Origin: Bacteroidales bacterium
GTDB lineage: Bacteria; Bacteroidota; Bacteroidia; Bacteroidales; VadinHA17
NCBI GenBank assembly: GCA_021371855.1
Contig: JAJFVL010000068.1
Span: 1 to 64,000, forward strand
DNA length: 64,000 nt
Direction of reading: 5' to 3'
Below, piece after piece: positions 37,701 to 46,193 of the stretch. Made by a program: the position numbers and the translations under genes. The notes under the pieces are model-generated. The model saw nothing but the letters and a program-made list of their open reading frames with translations. It did no database searches and was not told the origin of the DNA. Position 1 is the stretch's first letter. Each line of letters starts with the position of its first letter.

Positions 37701-37829
37701 AACCGGAACCCCAGCCATACCAAGTCCGTCATCGGCATTGGTAACTTTTCCCGTGATAGTCTTCTGCGCAAACGCACCTTGCAAGCCTGCAAATAGCAGA
37801 AATACAAGTAGAATTGTGATTTTTCTCAT
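34770..37829 (-). CDS. SusC-type TonB-dependent transporter (copy A of tandem pair)
   Basis: A 1019-residue transporter. The signal peptide (MRKITILLVFLLFAGLQGAFA) is followed by a carboxypeptidase-regulatory-like domain (about 24-100), the plug (LYVVDGITLNG, VLKGANAAALYGSRANNGAI) and a barrel ending in TYGVSLNFGF. No STN domain. The N-terminal 90 residues are about 80 percent identical by eye to the SusC at 39846-42872, and the leader DNA is nearly the same, but plug and barrel have diverged. This indicates an old tandem duplication with recent exchange, or constraint, at the 5' end. Confidence 0.94.
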   Translation of the reverse strand: MRKITILLVFLLFAGLQGAFAQKTITGKVTNADDGLGMAGVPVVVKGTTIGTSTDIDGAFTLNVPANAATLVVSFIGMKTQELPIGSQTVFNVVLQPDVRALEDVVVTAFGISRQTKSLTYAAQQVTTEPLTQARNLNIVTGLSGRIAGLSITQTSSGVGADAKVLLRGNRSIGGSSQPLYVVDGITLNGSISNLSADDIESISVLKGANAAALYGSRANNGAIIVTTKSGKGASDGISTNVSFTYMGSSAIMLSKYQNVYGQGEGGAYSKSSVLSWGAKMEGQMVDHWSNDPNYEMYGKQYAYSPQPDNIKDYFKRGDSFVTNVQVNVNHKGSNTAFSYTNTDATGIVATNNLKSHNISIRHTSHMTDKLSLDSKINVIRQDFSNIFATGEGFENPLRYLYGMPRSIRTQDIKHYTFVNAAGQVRQHYWKVNDNGSGNPYWSRYNIERPQIDQRAIGMISLKYQITKDLSIQGRSAFDGNYINSEQKQHNDTYTNAYYGQYSKNSYNSYEWNSDVLVNYHKSISDFTFDMNAGANNRKYEYSRIGGYGTIFNRENMFLLSNCTSNLTYYDEYSQKEVQSVYGFGEISFKNAIFLNLTGRNDWSSTLPSESRSYFYPSIGLTAVLSDLMALPEIFTHVKLRGSYAEVGNDAAAYNLYRTASVSYGTVALNSTMPNANLKPERTRSIEAGFDLRMIDDRIKVGFTYYKTNTFDQLFATPVPITSGVASVYQNGADVQNRGVEVTLGAAIVSTKDFEWDVDINWSKNNSEILEIAEGFDVLSFGSDFIREYKLVKGHPFGDVYAKGWLRDGDGNVIIQSNGLPSITPGMTVMVANYNPDWLGGISNSFRYKDFSFSALIDIRQGGSFISFTEAITANNGVLDYTLPGREANSLLFGETVFKGEKGVTSEGAENKVKTDAEKFWNNCGGRNNPAGEAFVRDASNIRMREMVLGYELPKSLVSKTFFRSARVSLVGRNLFFISNKSKYVDSELMNSTANTEEGREAFALPTTRTYGVSLNFGF

Positions 37830-37866
37830 GGTTAAAAATTAGGTTAATAAATGTTAATGTTAAATG
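37750..37866 (-). repeat. direct repeat (copy A) of the susC 5' end and leader
   Basis: Partner of the repeat at about 42793-42909. Recombination between the copies would delete one complete susC-susD unit while leaving an intact hybrid susC start. Confidence 0.75.
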
Positions 37867-38254
37867 AAAGTTAATAATAATTAAGAATTAGACTAATTGA
37901 TTTTTAGAATTACAATGTATTATATGACTGATTATTTGATTATTATGCAGATCCGGACATGAAGTTTTTTGTTTAATTGTTGTTATTTTCATTGCTAATA
38001 TATGTTAATTTTATTTAATTTTTCCTAACATTTGTTAATCCTTGTTAATTTTATTTAATTTCAGAATATCATATTAAAATTTTTTGAATAAAATCCATCC
38101 GTTCCGGAGAGAGTTTTCTTAACCATGAATAGCTGAATTTCAAAAAAATACCCCTTGCAAATAATTGCAAAGGGTATTTTCATTATTTAATAAAACCTTC
38201 TAATATTTACCCGTAAAAGCGGACCCTCTTCAGATAATTTCTCCTGAAATCAAT
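37830..38254. other. intergenic region between the tandem susC/susD pairs
   Basis: Holds the leader of the downstream susC (copy A) and the terminator of the upstream susD. The 19-bp direct repeat TGTTAATTTTATTTAATTT occurs at 38003-38021 and 38043-38061. The first 50 nt before the ATG contain several GTTAAT units about 9-11 bp apart. No open frame is supported. Confidence 0.45.
38142..38180 (-). terminator. intrinsic terminator after susD of copy B
   Basis: A 16-bp stem with one mismatch (38145-38160 with 38165-38180, including TTGCAA/TTGCAA and ACCC/GGGT) and a 4-nt loop, followed on the minus strand by a T-run. It lies 75 nt beyond the susD stop. Confidence 0.75.
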
Positions 38255-39826
38255 TTAAAAGTTTGGTTTGTTCGGGGCAAAATACAATCGGGTACCGATC
38301 TCATCCTTGCCACCCAATTTTGTTGTAGCATCAGCTACAGCTGCAGCATTGCCCGTTCTCTCTGCATTGACAAATGGCATCCTCTGAATCCATCCATCAG
38401 CAGGAATAACTCCCCAGTCAGGGCTACTGTCATTCTTGGCAACATGTGGAATTTTAGGATAACCTGTTCTTCTGAAATCGCACCACGATTCAAGTGAATT
38501 GGTATAATTATTGATCCATTTCTGGGTCATGATCTTCTCCAGTTTCAACTCATTATTGTCGCTTTCATTCCATGCAACTGTTATTGTCGAGCTGGCTGTG
38601 AAATTATTTCTTGAATCCACTGGATCAATATAATTAATTGGCTTGCTTGTTGCATCGGCCAGGTATGAATCCACACCTCCTGCACCCCAATCAGCAAAGG
38701 AGAGCTTTACACCCTCTTCATAATAGGTTTTCGCATCGGTTTTCCCGGTCCAGCTCCAGCCCCTGAGAGCTGCTTCAGCTTTAAGAAAACTTATTTCGGC
38801 CGCAGTGAATGATCTTACGGTTTGAGCAGTTTTGAAATCATTTGATACCATGGAAAAATTAACATGGAGGGGTTTTGTTGTGTTATAAGAACCGTTGCGG
38901 ATTCCTTTATAGGGCAAATTAGGATGATCGGCATAAAGGGTAATGTCCGTAGGAGGTTGGAAGTATTTCGAAATCCTTCCATCATTTAATCCACCCAAAA
39001 AGGATTCCATCACGGCACCCATTCTTGTATCGTTCCATTCAAAACAAATTACGCTTAAATACAACTTATTGCCCAATAATCCAATCTTAAAGTTACCGTC
39101 ATTGGTGGTAATTAATCCGGCTGCATCATTTAGTGCTTTCTCTCCCTGCGTTTTAGCAAGTGCCGGATCGACTTTTGATAAACGCATGGCCAATCTCAAT
39201 CGAAGAGAATTAACGAGTTTCATCCATGAAGCTATACTTCCGTTATAACTGGGATCAAATTTTACAAAACCCTTGTAATCCTTGTTTGCAGCAAAATCAG
39301 TCTGAATAGAGTCCAGCTGTGCAAATAATAAGTTGTATAAATCGGATTCCTTATCATAAAGGATAGAATTGGCAGTCGAACCATAATTGGTATAAATCAC
39401 CGGTCCATGAATTGCAGTCAGTTTAGATATTGAAAGTACCCGTATCATTTTTGCCCAGGTTGCAAAAAGTGGCAAGTTATTTTCTTTCGCTAATCTGATC
39501 ACTTGCCTGGAAGGGGACATTACGCTGTTATAAACACGACCCCAGTAGGAATTCCAGCGGATATAATATGTCGTATTGTTAACGTTACCAACAAAATCAG
39601 TCGGTGTATTCAGATAACCCATCCAGGAGTCCTGACACAGATCTTCTTCAATTTGACCCCCGAAAAGATTGTACATCATTCCCGAAAACGGGGAGCCCAC
39701 CAGATTGTAGTCCTGCTTAAGCATCTCATCAGAAATCTGATATGGATTCTGATTTTCAGCTTCAAAATCCTTAGTGCACGCAGTGAGAGCAACCAGGAAT
39801 AGTATTGCTATAAATGACTTTTTCAT
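38255..39826 (-). CDS. SusD-like surface lipoprotein
   Basis: A 523-residue SusD-like lipoprotein (lipobox LTAC, Cys17). After the anchor come FEAENQNPYQISDE, then MKLVNSLRLRLAMRLSKVD near residue 202 and ISFLKAEAALRGWSW near 345, the landmarks of the SusD-like_2 branch. It begins 19 nt after the stop of its susC. It is a diverged paralogue of the protein at 33087-34742; the two pairs were probably produced by duplication of a susC-susD unit and may bind related but distinct ligands. Confidence 0.92.
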   Translation of the reverse strand: MKKSFIAILFLVALTACTKDFEAENQNPYQISDEMLKQDYNLVGSPFSGMMYNLFGGQIEEDLCQDSWMGYLNTPTDFVGNVNNTTYYIRWNSYWGRVYNSVMSPSRQVIRLAKENNLPLFATWAKMIRVLSISKLTAIHGPVIYTNYGSTANSILYDKESDLYNLLFAQLDSIQTDFAANKDYKGFVKFDPSYNGSIASWMKLVNSLRLRLAMRLSKVDPALAKTQGEKALNDAAGLITTNDGNFKIGLLGNKLYLSVICFEWNDTRMGAVMESFLGGLNDGRISKYFQPPTDITLYADHPNLPYKGIRNGSYNTTKPLHVNFSMVSNDFKTAQTVRSFTAAEISFLKAEAALRGWSWTGKTDAKTYYEEGVKLSFADWGAGGVDSYLADATSKPINYIDPVDSRNNFTASSTITVAWNESDNNELKLEKIMTQKWINNYTNSLESWCDFRRTGYPKIPHVAKNDSSPDWGVIPADGWIQRMPFVNAERTGNAAAVADATTKLGGKDEIGTRLYFAPNKPNF

Positions 39827-39845
39827 ATTTAGATTTTTTAAGATT

Positions 39846-42800
39846 TTAGAAATTTACCTTTATATTAAATCCGTAAGACCTTATTGCAGGCATACTAAAT
39901 ACCTCATTTGACTGCATACTATTGGAAGTACTCATTGATTGTTCCGGATCGTAAGGAGCATCTTTGTAGAAGAAGAATAAATTCCTGCCTACAAAGGATA
40001 CAGAAGCTGCTTTAAGGGGCAGTCCGAGTTTTTGGCAAGGGATGTTATACCCTATTACAAATTGAGCTAATCTGATATTTGTTCTTTTGAATATATAAGG
40101 CTCCATTATCTTGTTCCTGTCACCAACTGCACTATAATAGACAGCCGGGTCAATTTCAGTTACATCAGTTGTCCCCTTGATAGCGTCAATTGGCATTGTA
40201 TCGCCTGCATCACGGATATCCCCGGTTCTTTTACTTACACCGTATGAATCAAGAAAAGCCTCAGTTTTTGAGAAAGCAACTCCCCCGAATTTTCCATTAA
40301 CCAAGAAGCTGGCAAAGAAGTTTTTGTAATTTAAACTGTTATTCCATCCTAAAACATAATCAGGGTTAGCATTTCCTTGTAATGTCTGCTTGCCAGCCTT
40401 TGTAGGAACTCCTTTTGAATCAAGGATAATCTTACCATCTTCATTTTTTGCAAATTCGTAGATCCATATATCGTTAAATGATCCGCCTGCTTTTATTATC
40501 GAAGCAAAACCTTCATCATCAGCGCCAACCTGATAATCGGGATTAGAGGCTATAAGCTCAACAATTTTATTTTTGTTTTGAGATAGATTTACAGAAGAAT
40601 TCCACCGGAAATCAGATGTTTCCACAGGTGTGACATCGACCGTCAGTTCAAAACCTTTATTCGTTATTTTACCGGCATTAACAAAATAAGTGCTATACCC
40701 TGAACCGGAAGGAGCAGTTAATGACAGGAACTGATTTTTACTTACATCACTGTAATAGGTGAATTCAAATCCCGCCCTTCCCTTGAAAAATCTCATTTCT
40801 GCTCCAACTTCAGTACTTGTAATCGTTTCAGGTTTCAAATTGGTAAAAGGTACCTGGGTATTCCGGTTAATACCGCCGATTCCGAGGGGGGTTCCCGCAC
40901 CGCCAATAGAATTCCATGGATTTACCCGGTTAAAAGGTACTTCATTGGCCGTTTGAGAAGAGGAAGCCCTTACTTTAGCGAAAGAGATCACTTCCGGCAA
41001 TGTAAACATATTGCTGAGAAGAGCCGTAAGACCCACAGCAGGATAAAAATAAGATTCATTCCCTGTTAGTGCAAGTGTGGAAGCCCAGTCGTTACGCCCG
41101 GAAAGATCAAGGAATAACATCTCTTTCCAACCTAATTGTATGTTACCAAATAAACCTTCCTTAATTACCCTGTCAATCGACTGATTAAACATGACGTTGA
41201 AAGGAATGTTCGCGAATGTAAAGAAGTTGGGGTACATCAAACTGTTAGTACCATTAGTAACAGACATACCATCGTTTAAGATATTCTCCTGGTAACTTAC
41301 GCCTGCAAGAGCATTTAAAGTGAAATTGCCAACCTTAGTATTGTAAGTCAGTATTCCATCAGTATAATAGGCCTTATCATTGTATTTGGAATAGTCCCAT
41401 TTCCCGTTTGGACTAACGCTTACAGAGTTTCCTGCGGCTGCATATCTGTAGTCATTTAATTTATCGGCATAATCGATGTTTCCCCTGACATCAAATCTAA
41501 GGTTCTTCGCAATATCCCAGGATACCTTCAGACTGGCAACAACACGATATCTTGTATTTAACTTAGGATCATTATAGATCTCCCAGTAAGGATTGTTCAT
41601 CTTTTCCTCGGTCGAATACCAGTTCATCTTATATAAGTTCCTGTCTTTATCAAATATCTGATAGTTATCTTTATAAGATTGAAAATCTCTTTCCCGGGCA
41701 AACAAATACAATCCGGTAAGAGGGTTATTATAGTAACCTGCACCCGGACGGTTTTTACTCACCTCATTTGAAAACATAACATTCGAGCTGACTGTAACTT
41801 TATCACTGAATAACTTTGTTGACTGGTTAAAGGAAAAGTTATGTTTATTATAGGTATTGGTCGGCAAAACACCCTTGGCAGAGGTATTGGAATATGAAAA
41901 ATAAGCCGTTGTTCTGCTGGTTCCACCACTGATAGAAAAAGAATTAATTGCATTAATTCCAGTCTGGAAGAAATCTTTGATATACGAGCTTTGATAGTTT
42001 CCGGGTGTTTTAGACCAGCTATAATCTGATCCGCCAATTGCGCCATATTTGAACTGAAATTCAGGCAGACCGGATACCTGTTCAAAGGTAGTAACTGAAT
42101 TAATGCTCACATCCACCTTTCCAGCCTTGCCTTTTTTGGTAGTTATGACAACAACACCATTTGCACCCTGGCTACCGTAAAGTATGGAAGCATTAGCACC
42201 CTTAAGTACGTTAATACTTTCAATATCGTCATTATTCAGAGCTGATAGCCCGTCGCCTCCATCGGTCCCGCCATATGAACCGGGCTGTCCTCCCTTGTTA
42301 TTGACAAACGGAATACCATCAACAACATAAAGAGGTTCGCTGAGTCCTACAAGAGATTTATTCCCTCTTAATACAGCTTTTGTGGAGCCACCCGCTCCTG
42401 AACTGCTCATTTTAATGTCGAGGCCGGAAGCTTTTCCAGCCAGGCCATCCATAAAGTTCGTGTTACCGGCGATCCTGATATCGGCGGCTGAAACTTGTTG
42501 CGAAGCATAGGTCAGTGTTTTCTTATCGCGCTGGATACCTAATGCAGTTACAACAACATCTCCAAGAGCCTGCACGCCTGATTGCATTACAACATCAAAT
42601 ACTGTCTGGTTGCCGATTGGAATTTCCTGTGTAGTCATTCCAATAAAAGAGACAACAAGGGTAGTTGCAGTAGAAGGAACATTTTTTAAAGTAAATGCTC
42701 CGTTTATGTCAGTAGTAGTTCCCATTGTAGTGCCTTTTATTACAACCGGAACTCCGGGCATAGCAAGTCCATCATCGGCATTTGTAACCTTTCCCGAGAT

Positions 42801-42872
42801 GGTCTTCTGCGCAAATGCACCCTGCAATCCTGCAAATAGCAGAAATGCAAGTAGAATTGTGATTTTTCTCAT
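39846..42872 (-). CDS. SusC-type TonB-dependent transporter (copy B of tandem pair)
   Basis: A 1008-residue transporter with signal peptide MRKITILLAFLLFAGLQGAFA, a carboxypeptidase-regulatory-like domain (about 24-102), the plug (LYVVDGIPFVN, VLKGANASILYGSQGANGVV) and a barrel ending in IRSYGFNIKVNF. No STN domain. It is the first gene of the tandem arrangement susC-susD-susC-susD, although a terminator between the pairs suggests two transcription units. A likely promoter lies about 260 nt upstream, leaving a long leader. Confidence 0.94.
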   Translation of the reverse strand: MRKITILLAFLLFAGLQGAFAQKTISGKVTNADDGLAMPGVPVVIKGTTMGTTTDINGAFTLKNVPSTATTLVVSFIGMTTQEIPIGNQTVFDVVMQSGVQALGDVVVTALGIQRDKKTLTYASQQVSAADIRIAGNTNFMDGLAGKASGLDIKMSSSGAGGSTKAVLRGNKSLVGLSEPLYVVDGIPFVNNKGGQPGSYGGTDGGDGLSALNNDDIESINVLKGANASILYGSQGANGVVVITTKKGKAGKVDVSINSVTTFEQVSGLPEFQFKYGAIGGSDYSWSKTPGNYQSSYIKDFFQTGINAINSFSISGGTSRTTAYFSYSNTSAKGVLPTNTYNKHNFSFNQSTKLFSDKVTVSSNVMFSNEVSKNRPGAGYYNNPLTGLYLFARERDFQSYKDNYQIFDKDRNLYKMNWYSTEEKMNNPYWEIYNDPKLNTRYRVVASLKVSWDIAKNLRFDVRGNIDYADKLNDYRYAAAGNSVSVSPNGKWDYSKYNDKAYYTDGILTYNTKVGNFTLNALAGVSYQENILNDGMSVTNGTNSLMYPNFFTFANIPFNVMFNQSIDRVIKEGLFGNIQLGWKEMLFLDLSGRNDWASTLALTGNESYFYPAVGLTALLSNMFTLPEVISFAKVRASSSQTANEVPFNRVNPWNSIGGAGTPLGIGGINRNTQVPFTNLKPETITSTEVGAEMRFFKGRAGFEFTYYSDVSKNQFLSLTAPSGSGYSTYFVNAGKITNKGFELTVDVTPVETSDFRWNSSVNLSQNKNKIVELIASNPDYQVGADDEGFASIIKAGGSFNDIWIYEFAKNEDGKIILDSKGVPTKAGKQTLQGNANPDYVLGWNNSLNYKNFFASFLVNGKFGGVAFSKTEAFLDSYGVSKRTGDIRDAGDTMPIDAIKGTTDVTEIDPAVYYSAVGDRNKIMEPYIFKRTNIRLAQFVIGYNIPCQKLGLPLKAASVSFVGRNLFFFYKDAPYDPEQSMSTSNSMQSNEVFSMPAIRSYGFNIKVNF

Positions 42873-42909
42873 GGATTAAAAATTAGGTTAATAAAAGTTA
42901 ATGTTAATT
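42793..42909 (-). repeat. direct repeat (copy B) of the susC 5' end and leader
   Basis: The last 80 nt towards the start codon plus about 36 nt of leader match the segment at about 37750-37866 almost base for base: same signal-peptide codons, same leader with ATTAAAAATTAGGTTAATAA-type sequence. The two copies lie 5.04 kb apart in the same orientation. Boundaries are approximate. Confidence 0.75.
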
Positions 42910-43279
42910 GGAACTCAATAATTATTAAAAAACAGAATTCTTATTTTTTATAAAATCCCTGACTTAATAAATATTTAATTAACTTTTTGTTGTAGAACCT
43001 CAAAACCCATTTTTCTTGTGGCTATTATCCCTAATTTATTTATAATATGCTAATATAGGTAAAATAAATTAAGATTTCAAAGAATCTCAATATTAATTTT
43101 TTATATGACATTCTGGCACTAATAATTACAAACATATCGCAGGAAGACATATATCAATTTTACAATATTGTATCAAACATTATATATAAAGATTTTATAT
43201 ATATAAATGAATATTGTGATAAATTAAAGCCTGAAATTGGGAGTGCCCTGTGGCCGGGAGGTATTCCGCCGGAAAATAC
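42873..43279. other. intergenic region upstream of copy B susC
   Basis: AT-rich sequence between the oxidoreductase gene and susC. It contains the promoter at 43129-43157 and a leader of about 250 nt with GTTAAT-like repeats next to the start codon. No gene is supported. Confidence 0.45.
43129..43157 (-). promoter_or_regulatory. promoter of copy B susC
   Basis: TATGTTTG (43136-43129 on the minus strand) matches TAnnTTTG, with TTG (43157-43155) 18 nt upstream. Predicted start of transcription is about 43122, giving a leader of roughly 250 nt. Confidence 0.45.
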
Positions 43280-44317
43280 TTACTTAAAATAAAATGGCTT
43301 CATGTTTTTGGAAGAGGAATAAACGGCAAGTATTATTTCAACTGCTTTACGCGCCTCGAAGCCGCTGATTTCGAACGGATTTCCGCTTTCAAGCGACTCA
43401 ATAAATGCTGCTATATTTTTTGCATGTGGCTCGAACGGAATAGCACCAGGATCGGAAACACCTCCTCCTCCCTCAATCTGATTAAACTTATTAAATATTT
43501 CCGTGTCATTTTCTGTCTGGTCGGCAAACTGCCACACTTTAAAACTGTTTTCGACCTGTATCACAGTTCCTTTTGTTCCGGTGATCTCCAGACGACGGAA
43601 TTGTCCGGGAAAAGAGGCAGTAGTGCCATAAATAACACCCAAAGCATTATTCTTAAATCTAAGGACAGCCGCCGCAGTATCCTCGACTTCTATAGGATGT
43701 CCCAGGGTTGCAGTATATGCCTGAAGGGAATCAACCGGCCCCATCAGATACTGGAGTAAATCAATCATATGTATCGCCTGATTCATTAGAGCACCGCCTC
43801 CATCGAGTTTCAGTGTACCGTGCCAGCTGTCTTTATAGTAATCATCACTTCTCCACCATGGCACATGCACAGAAGCATAGGTGATTTTCCCGAAACGTTC
43901 CTGTTCAACGGCTTCTTTCAGATACTTCACCGTATCATTAAACCTGAAGTTAAATATCCCGCCCAGTTTTGTACCTGCTTTTTCATGCGATTCAATCATC
44001 TTATCGATACGTTCCAGAGTGATCTCAAGAGGTTTCTCACATAAAACATGTTTTCCATGACGGGCCGCTTCAATTACCGGTTCCATATGTGCTCCGCTTG
44101 GTGTTGCGATCGTCACAACTTCTATTTCATCTGAACGGAGCATTTCATCGCAATCTGCAAATAATCTGCACTTATATTTATCAGCCAGGTTCATGGCTTT
44201 ATCCCTGTTGGATCCACAGATACCAACAAGCTTTGCATTTTCAAGACTTTGAATGGCTTTTGCATGAAAGTCGGCAATCAGGCCGGCTCCAATAATTCCA
44301 AAATTCCAAATCTTCAT
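43280..44317 (-). CDS. Gfo/Idh/MocA-family oxidoreductase
   Basis: A 345-residue NAD(P)-dependent oxidoreductase, acting on a sugar, inositol or related compound in the cytoplasm. The Rossmann fold begins with FGIIGAGLIADFHAKAI (6-22), the family signature CEKP is at 93-96 (Lys95 catalytic), and the substrate domain contains LDGGGALMNQAIHMIDLLQ (about 171-189), where His serves in catalysis. The length is usual for the family. It is separated from the regulator gene by 89 nt and from susC by 407 nt, so it appears to be a single gene; the substrate cannot be told from sequence. Confidence 0.9.
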   Translation of the reverse strand: MKIWNFGIIGAGLIADFHAKAIQSLENAKLVGICGSNRDKAMNLADKYKCRLFADCDEMLRSDEIEVVTIATPSGAHMEPVIEAARHGKHVLCEKPLEITLERIDKMIESHEKAGTKLGGIFNFRFNDTVKYLKEAVEQERFGKITYASVHVPWWRSDDYYKDSWHGTLKLDGGGALMNQAIHMIDLLQYLMGPVDSLQAYTATLGHPIEVEDTAAAVLRFKNNALGVIYGTTASFPGQFRRLEITGTKGTVIQVENSFKVWQFADQTENDTEIFNKFNQIEGGGGVSDPGAIPFEPHAKNIAAFIESLESGNPFEISGFEARKAVEIILAVYSSSKNMKPFYFK

Positions 44318-44406
44318 AGAATAAATATTAAGTTAGTGACAAATACCTGAAATGCCCATACAGTTTTACTATAAATAATATGTACTTATTAAGCAGTGAA
44401 CACTTA

Positions 44407-45102
44407 TCAGCTGGTTCCAAATATTTTTTTTACCTCATTCTCAAAACTAATCCCTACCGGAATCTGTTTTTCACCAATCTGAATTTTTTTATTGCTAAAC
44501 GAAAGATCTTTGGTTGTGTTTATTATGAAAGATCTATGGACTCTGGTAAATACATTTCCTGGTAAACTTTCATAAATCTCTTTCATAGACACCCTTGATA
44601 TTATCGACTTATTTTTATCGGTGAATATCCTCACATAATTGTCTAATCCCTGGATATATAAAATTTCTGAAAATGCTATTTTCATAAGCCTGTATTCGCT
44701 TCTTACGAATAAGAATTTTTCTGTTGGTGATGAACGGTTTTTCAGATATTCAAGATATTCTTTTGTTTTCAGTACGGCCTGTTCAAACCTCGTAAAATTT
44801 ATTGGTTTAAGAAGGTAATCTACGGCACATAAATTAAATCCTTCAACAGCATATTCACTGTATGCAGTTGTAAAAATTACCAATTTGGGCTCATCCAAAG
44901 ATCTGAAGAAATCAATACCTGATATTTCAGGCATCTGGATGTCAAGAAAAATAAGATCAACGGGGAATTTTTTCAGAAACGATGATGCTTCAGAGGTACT
45001 GGTAAATGTCCTCAGAAGGTTCAGATAAACGAGTTTTGAGCAATAGGTTTTAAGTAAATCTAATGCCGGCGGTTCATCATCAATGGCAATACAGTTGATC
45101 AT
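44407..45102 (-). CDS. LytTR-family response regulator
   Basis: A 231-residue response regulator. The receiver domain (1-120) has the acidic pair Asp8/Asp9, the phospho-acceptor Asp54 in LIFLDIQMP, Thr in FTTAYSEYA and Lys in YLLKPI. The LytTR DNA-binding domain (about 135-231) includes FVRSEYRLMKIAFSEILYIQ, GLDNYVRIF and FTRVHRSFIIN. Its start overlaps the end of the sensor-kinase gene by 23 nt, so the two are translationally coupled partners. It is the last gene of the operon that starts at 50538. Confidence 0.93.
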   Translation of the reverse strand: MINCIAIDDEPPALDLLKTYCSKLVYLNLLRTFTSTSEASSFLKKFPVDLIFLDIQMPEISGIDFFRSLDEPKLVIFTTAYSEYAVEGFNLCAVDYLLKPINFTRFEQAVLKTKEYLEYLKNRSSPTEKFLFVRSEYRLMKIAFSEILYIQGLDNYVRIFTDKNKSIISRVSMKEIYESLPGNVFTRVHRSFIINTTKDLSFSNKKIQIGEKQIPVGISFENEVKKIFGTS

Positions 45103-46171
45103 TAAGATCCAAATATAGTGAAACCTGATAAATATCAGTATCGTTCACAATATTGATCTTATGTTTTCCGGGATATATTAATTCGAGTCGCTTTATTGTA
45201 TTTTCGATACCTAACGGAGTAGTTTCCTTCAAGGTTTTAGAATGGCTGAATTTCATGTTCCTCACCAATAAATGTAATCCGCCGTCAATTATTTCAATGT
45301 TGATAGAAATAGTTGATTCCTTCTCGGTACTTATTCCATATTTAAAAGCATTTTCAATAAATGGCATAAGAATCAAAGGAGCAATTTTGTAAGGAGAAGC
45401 ATTTCCCTTCAAATTAAAATTCACATGAACATTTGAAGGCAACCGCATATCCTGCAAAGCAATATAATTCCGGAGATACTTTATTTTTTTGGTCAGTGGA
45501 ACGAAATCGTTTTGTGTTTCAAGTATAACGAACCGCATAATCTCTGAGAACATTTCAATGGCATCAGCTGTCTTTTCCCTTTTATTAATTGCCATCGAAT
45601 AGATATTATTAAGGGTATTAAACAGGAAATGGGGGTTGATCTGGGCTTTAAGAAAAGCGAGTTCGGCTTTAACTTTCTCCTTTTCCACAACCTGCCATTG
45701 GATGACCATACGGATGCCTACTGATAGCGTAAAGATTAATATGAAAACAAAAATCAGATAGCCGAATTCGGGTCTGAAAAATGTCATCCGGGGAGGGATT
45801 TCCCTGATTCCCGGAAAATCATCCGGAGGCTCGAAAAACTCATGAGGCATCCCTTCTGAAAATTCCCGCGAAGGAGATCGTGCTCCCGAAAAATCAGAAA
45901 AAAGCGAAGGTACCGCAACGGTTAAGATAAGACATCCGACGCAAATCAACGAAAAGAGCAGATATCTCTTTTTAATGAAAAAATTTGGAACGAGATAATA
46001 AAAGTTTAAATAAAAAAATAATATGAAAAACAGATCCGGAATCAGAATCGACAAAAACGGATGCATTTTTTGAGGCCTGGGTACCAATGAAGTAAGCAAC
46101 GATAGGAAAACCACCCATGCAACAACATGTATCAATATTTGAAGAAAATTATTTTTCAGCCTTAGATCCAA
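45080..46171 (-). CDS. LytS-type sensor histidine kinase
   Basis: A 363-residue membrane kinase. Four hydrophobic segments lie at about 10-30, 40-62, 70-92 and 137-157, with a long Pro/Glu-rich periplasmic loop (about 95-133) between the third and fourth. The His_kinase domain has the phospho-acceptor His181 in QINPHFLFNTLNNIY. The ATPase part has MPFIENAFKYG and GIENTIKRLELIYPG. No ATG precedes the first membrane segment; the start is TTG at 46171. It follows the DUF4353 lipoprotein by 22 nt, so it is probably co-expressed with the VTC/DUF4956 gene set and may sense its product. Confidence 0.9.
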   Translation of the reverse strand: MDLRLKNNFLQILIHVVAWVVFLSLLTSLVPRPQKMHPFLSILIPDLFFILFFYLNFYYLVPNFFIKKRYLLFSLICVGCLILTVAVPSLFSDFSGARSPSREFSEGMPHEFFEPPDDFPGIREIPPRMTFFRPEFGYLIFVFILIFTLSVGIRMVIQWQVVEKEKVKAELAFLKAQINPHFLFNTLNNIYSMAINKREKTADAIEMFSEIMRFVILETQNDFVPLTKKIKYLRNYIALQDMRLPSNVHVNFNLKGNASPYKIAPLILMPFIENAFKYGISTEKESTISINIEIIDGGLHLLVRNMKFSHSKTLKETTPLGIENTIKRLELIYPGKHKINIVNDTDIYQVSLYLDLNDQLYCH

Positions 46172-46193
46172 CCTAATTATATTTAACTGCAGT

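Noticed and set aside
43250..43759. 169-codon plus-strand frame over the oxidoreductase gene
   Set aside because: Antisense to the clear Gfo/Idh/MocA gene; no recognisable domain.
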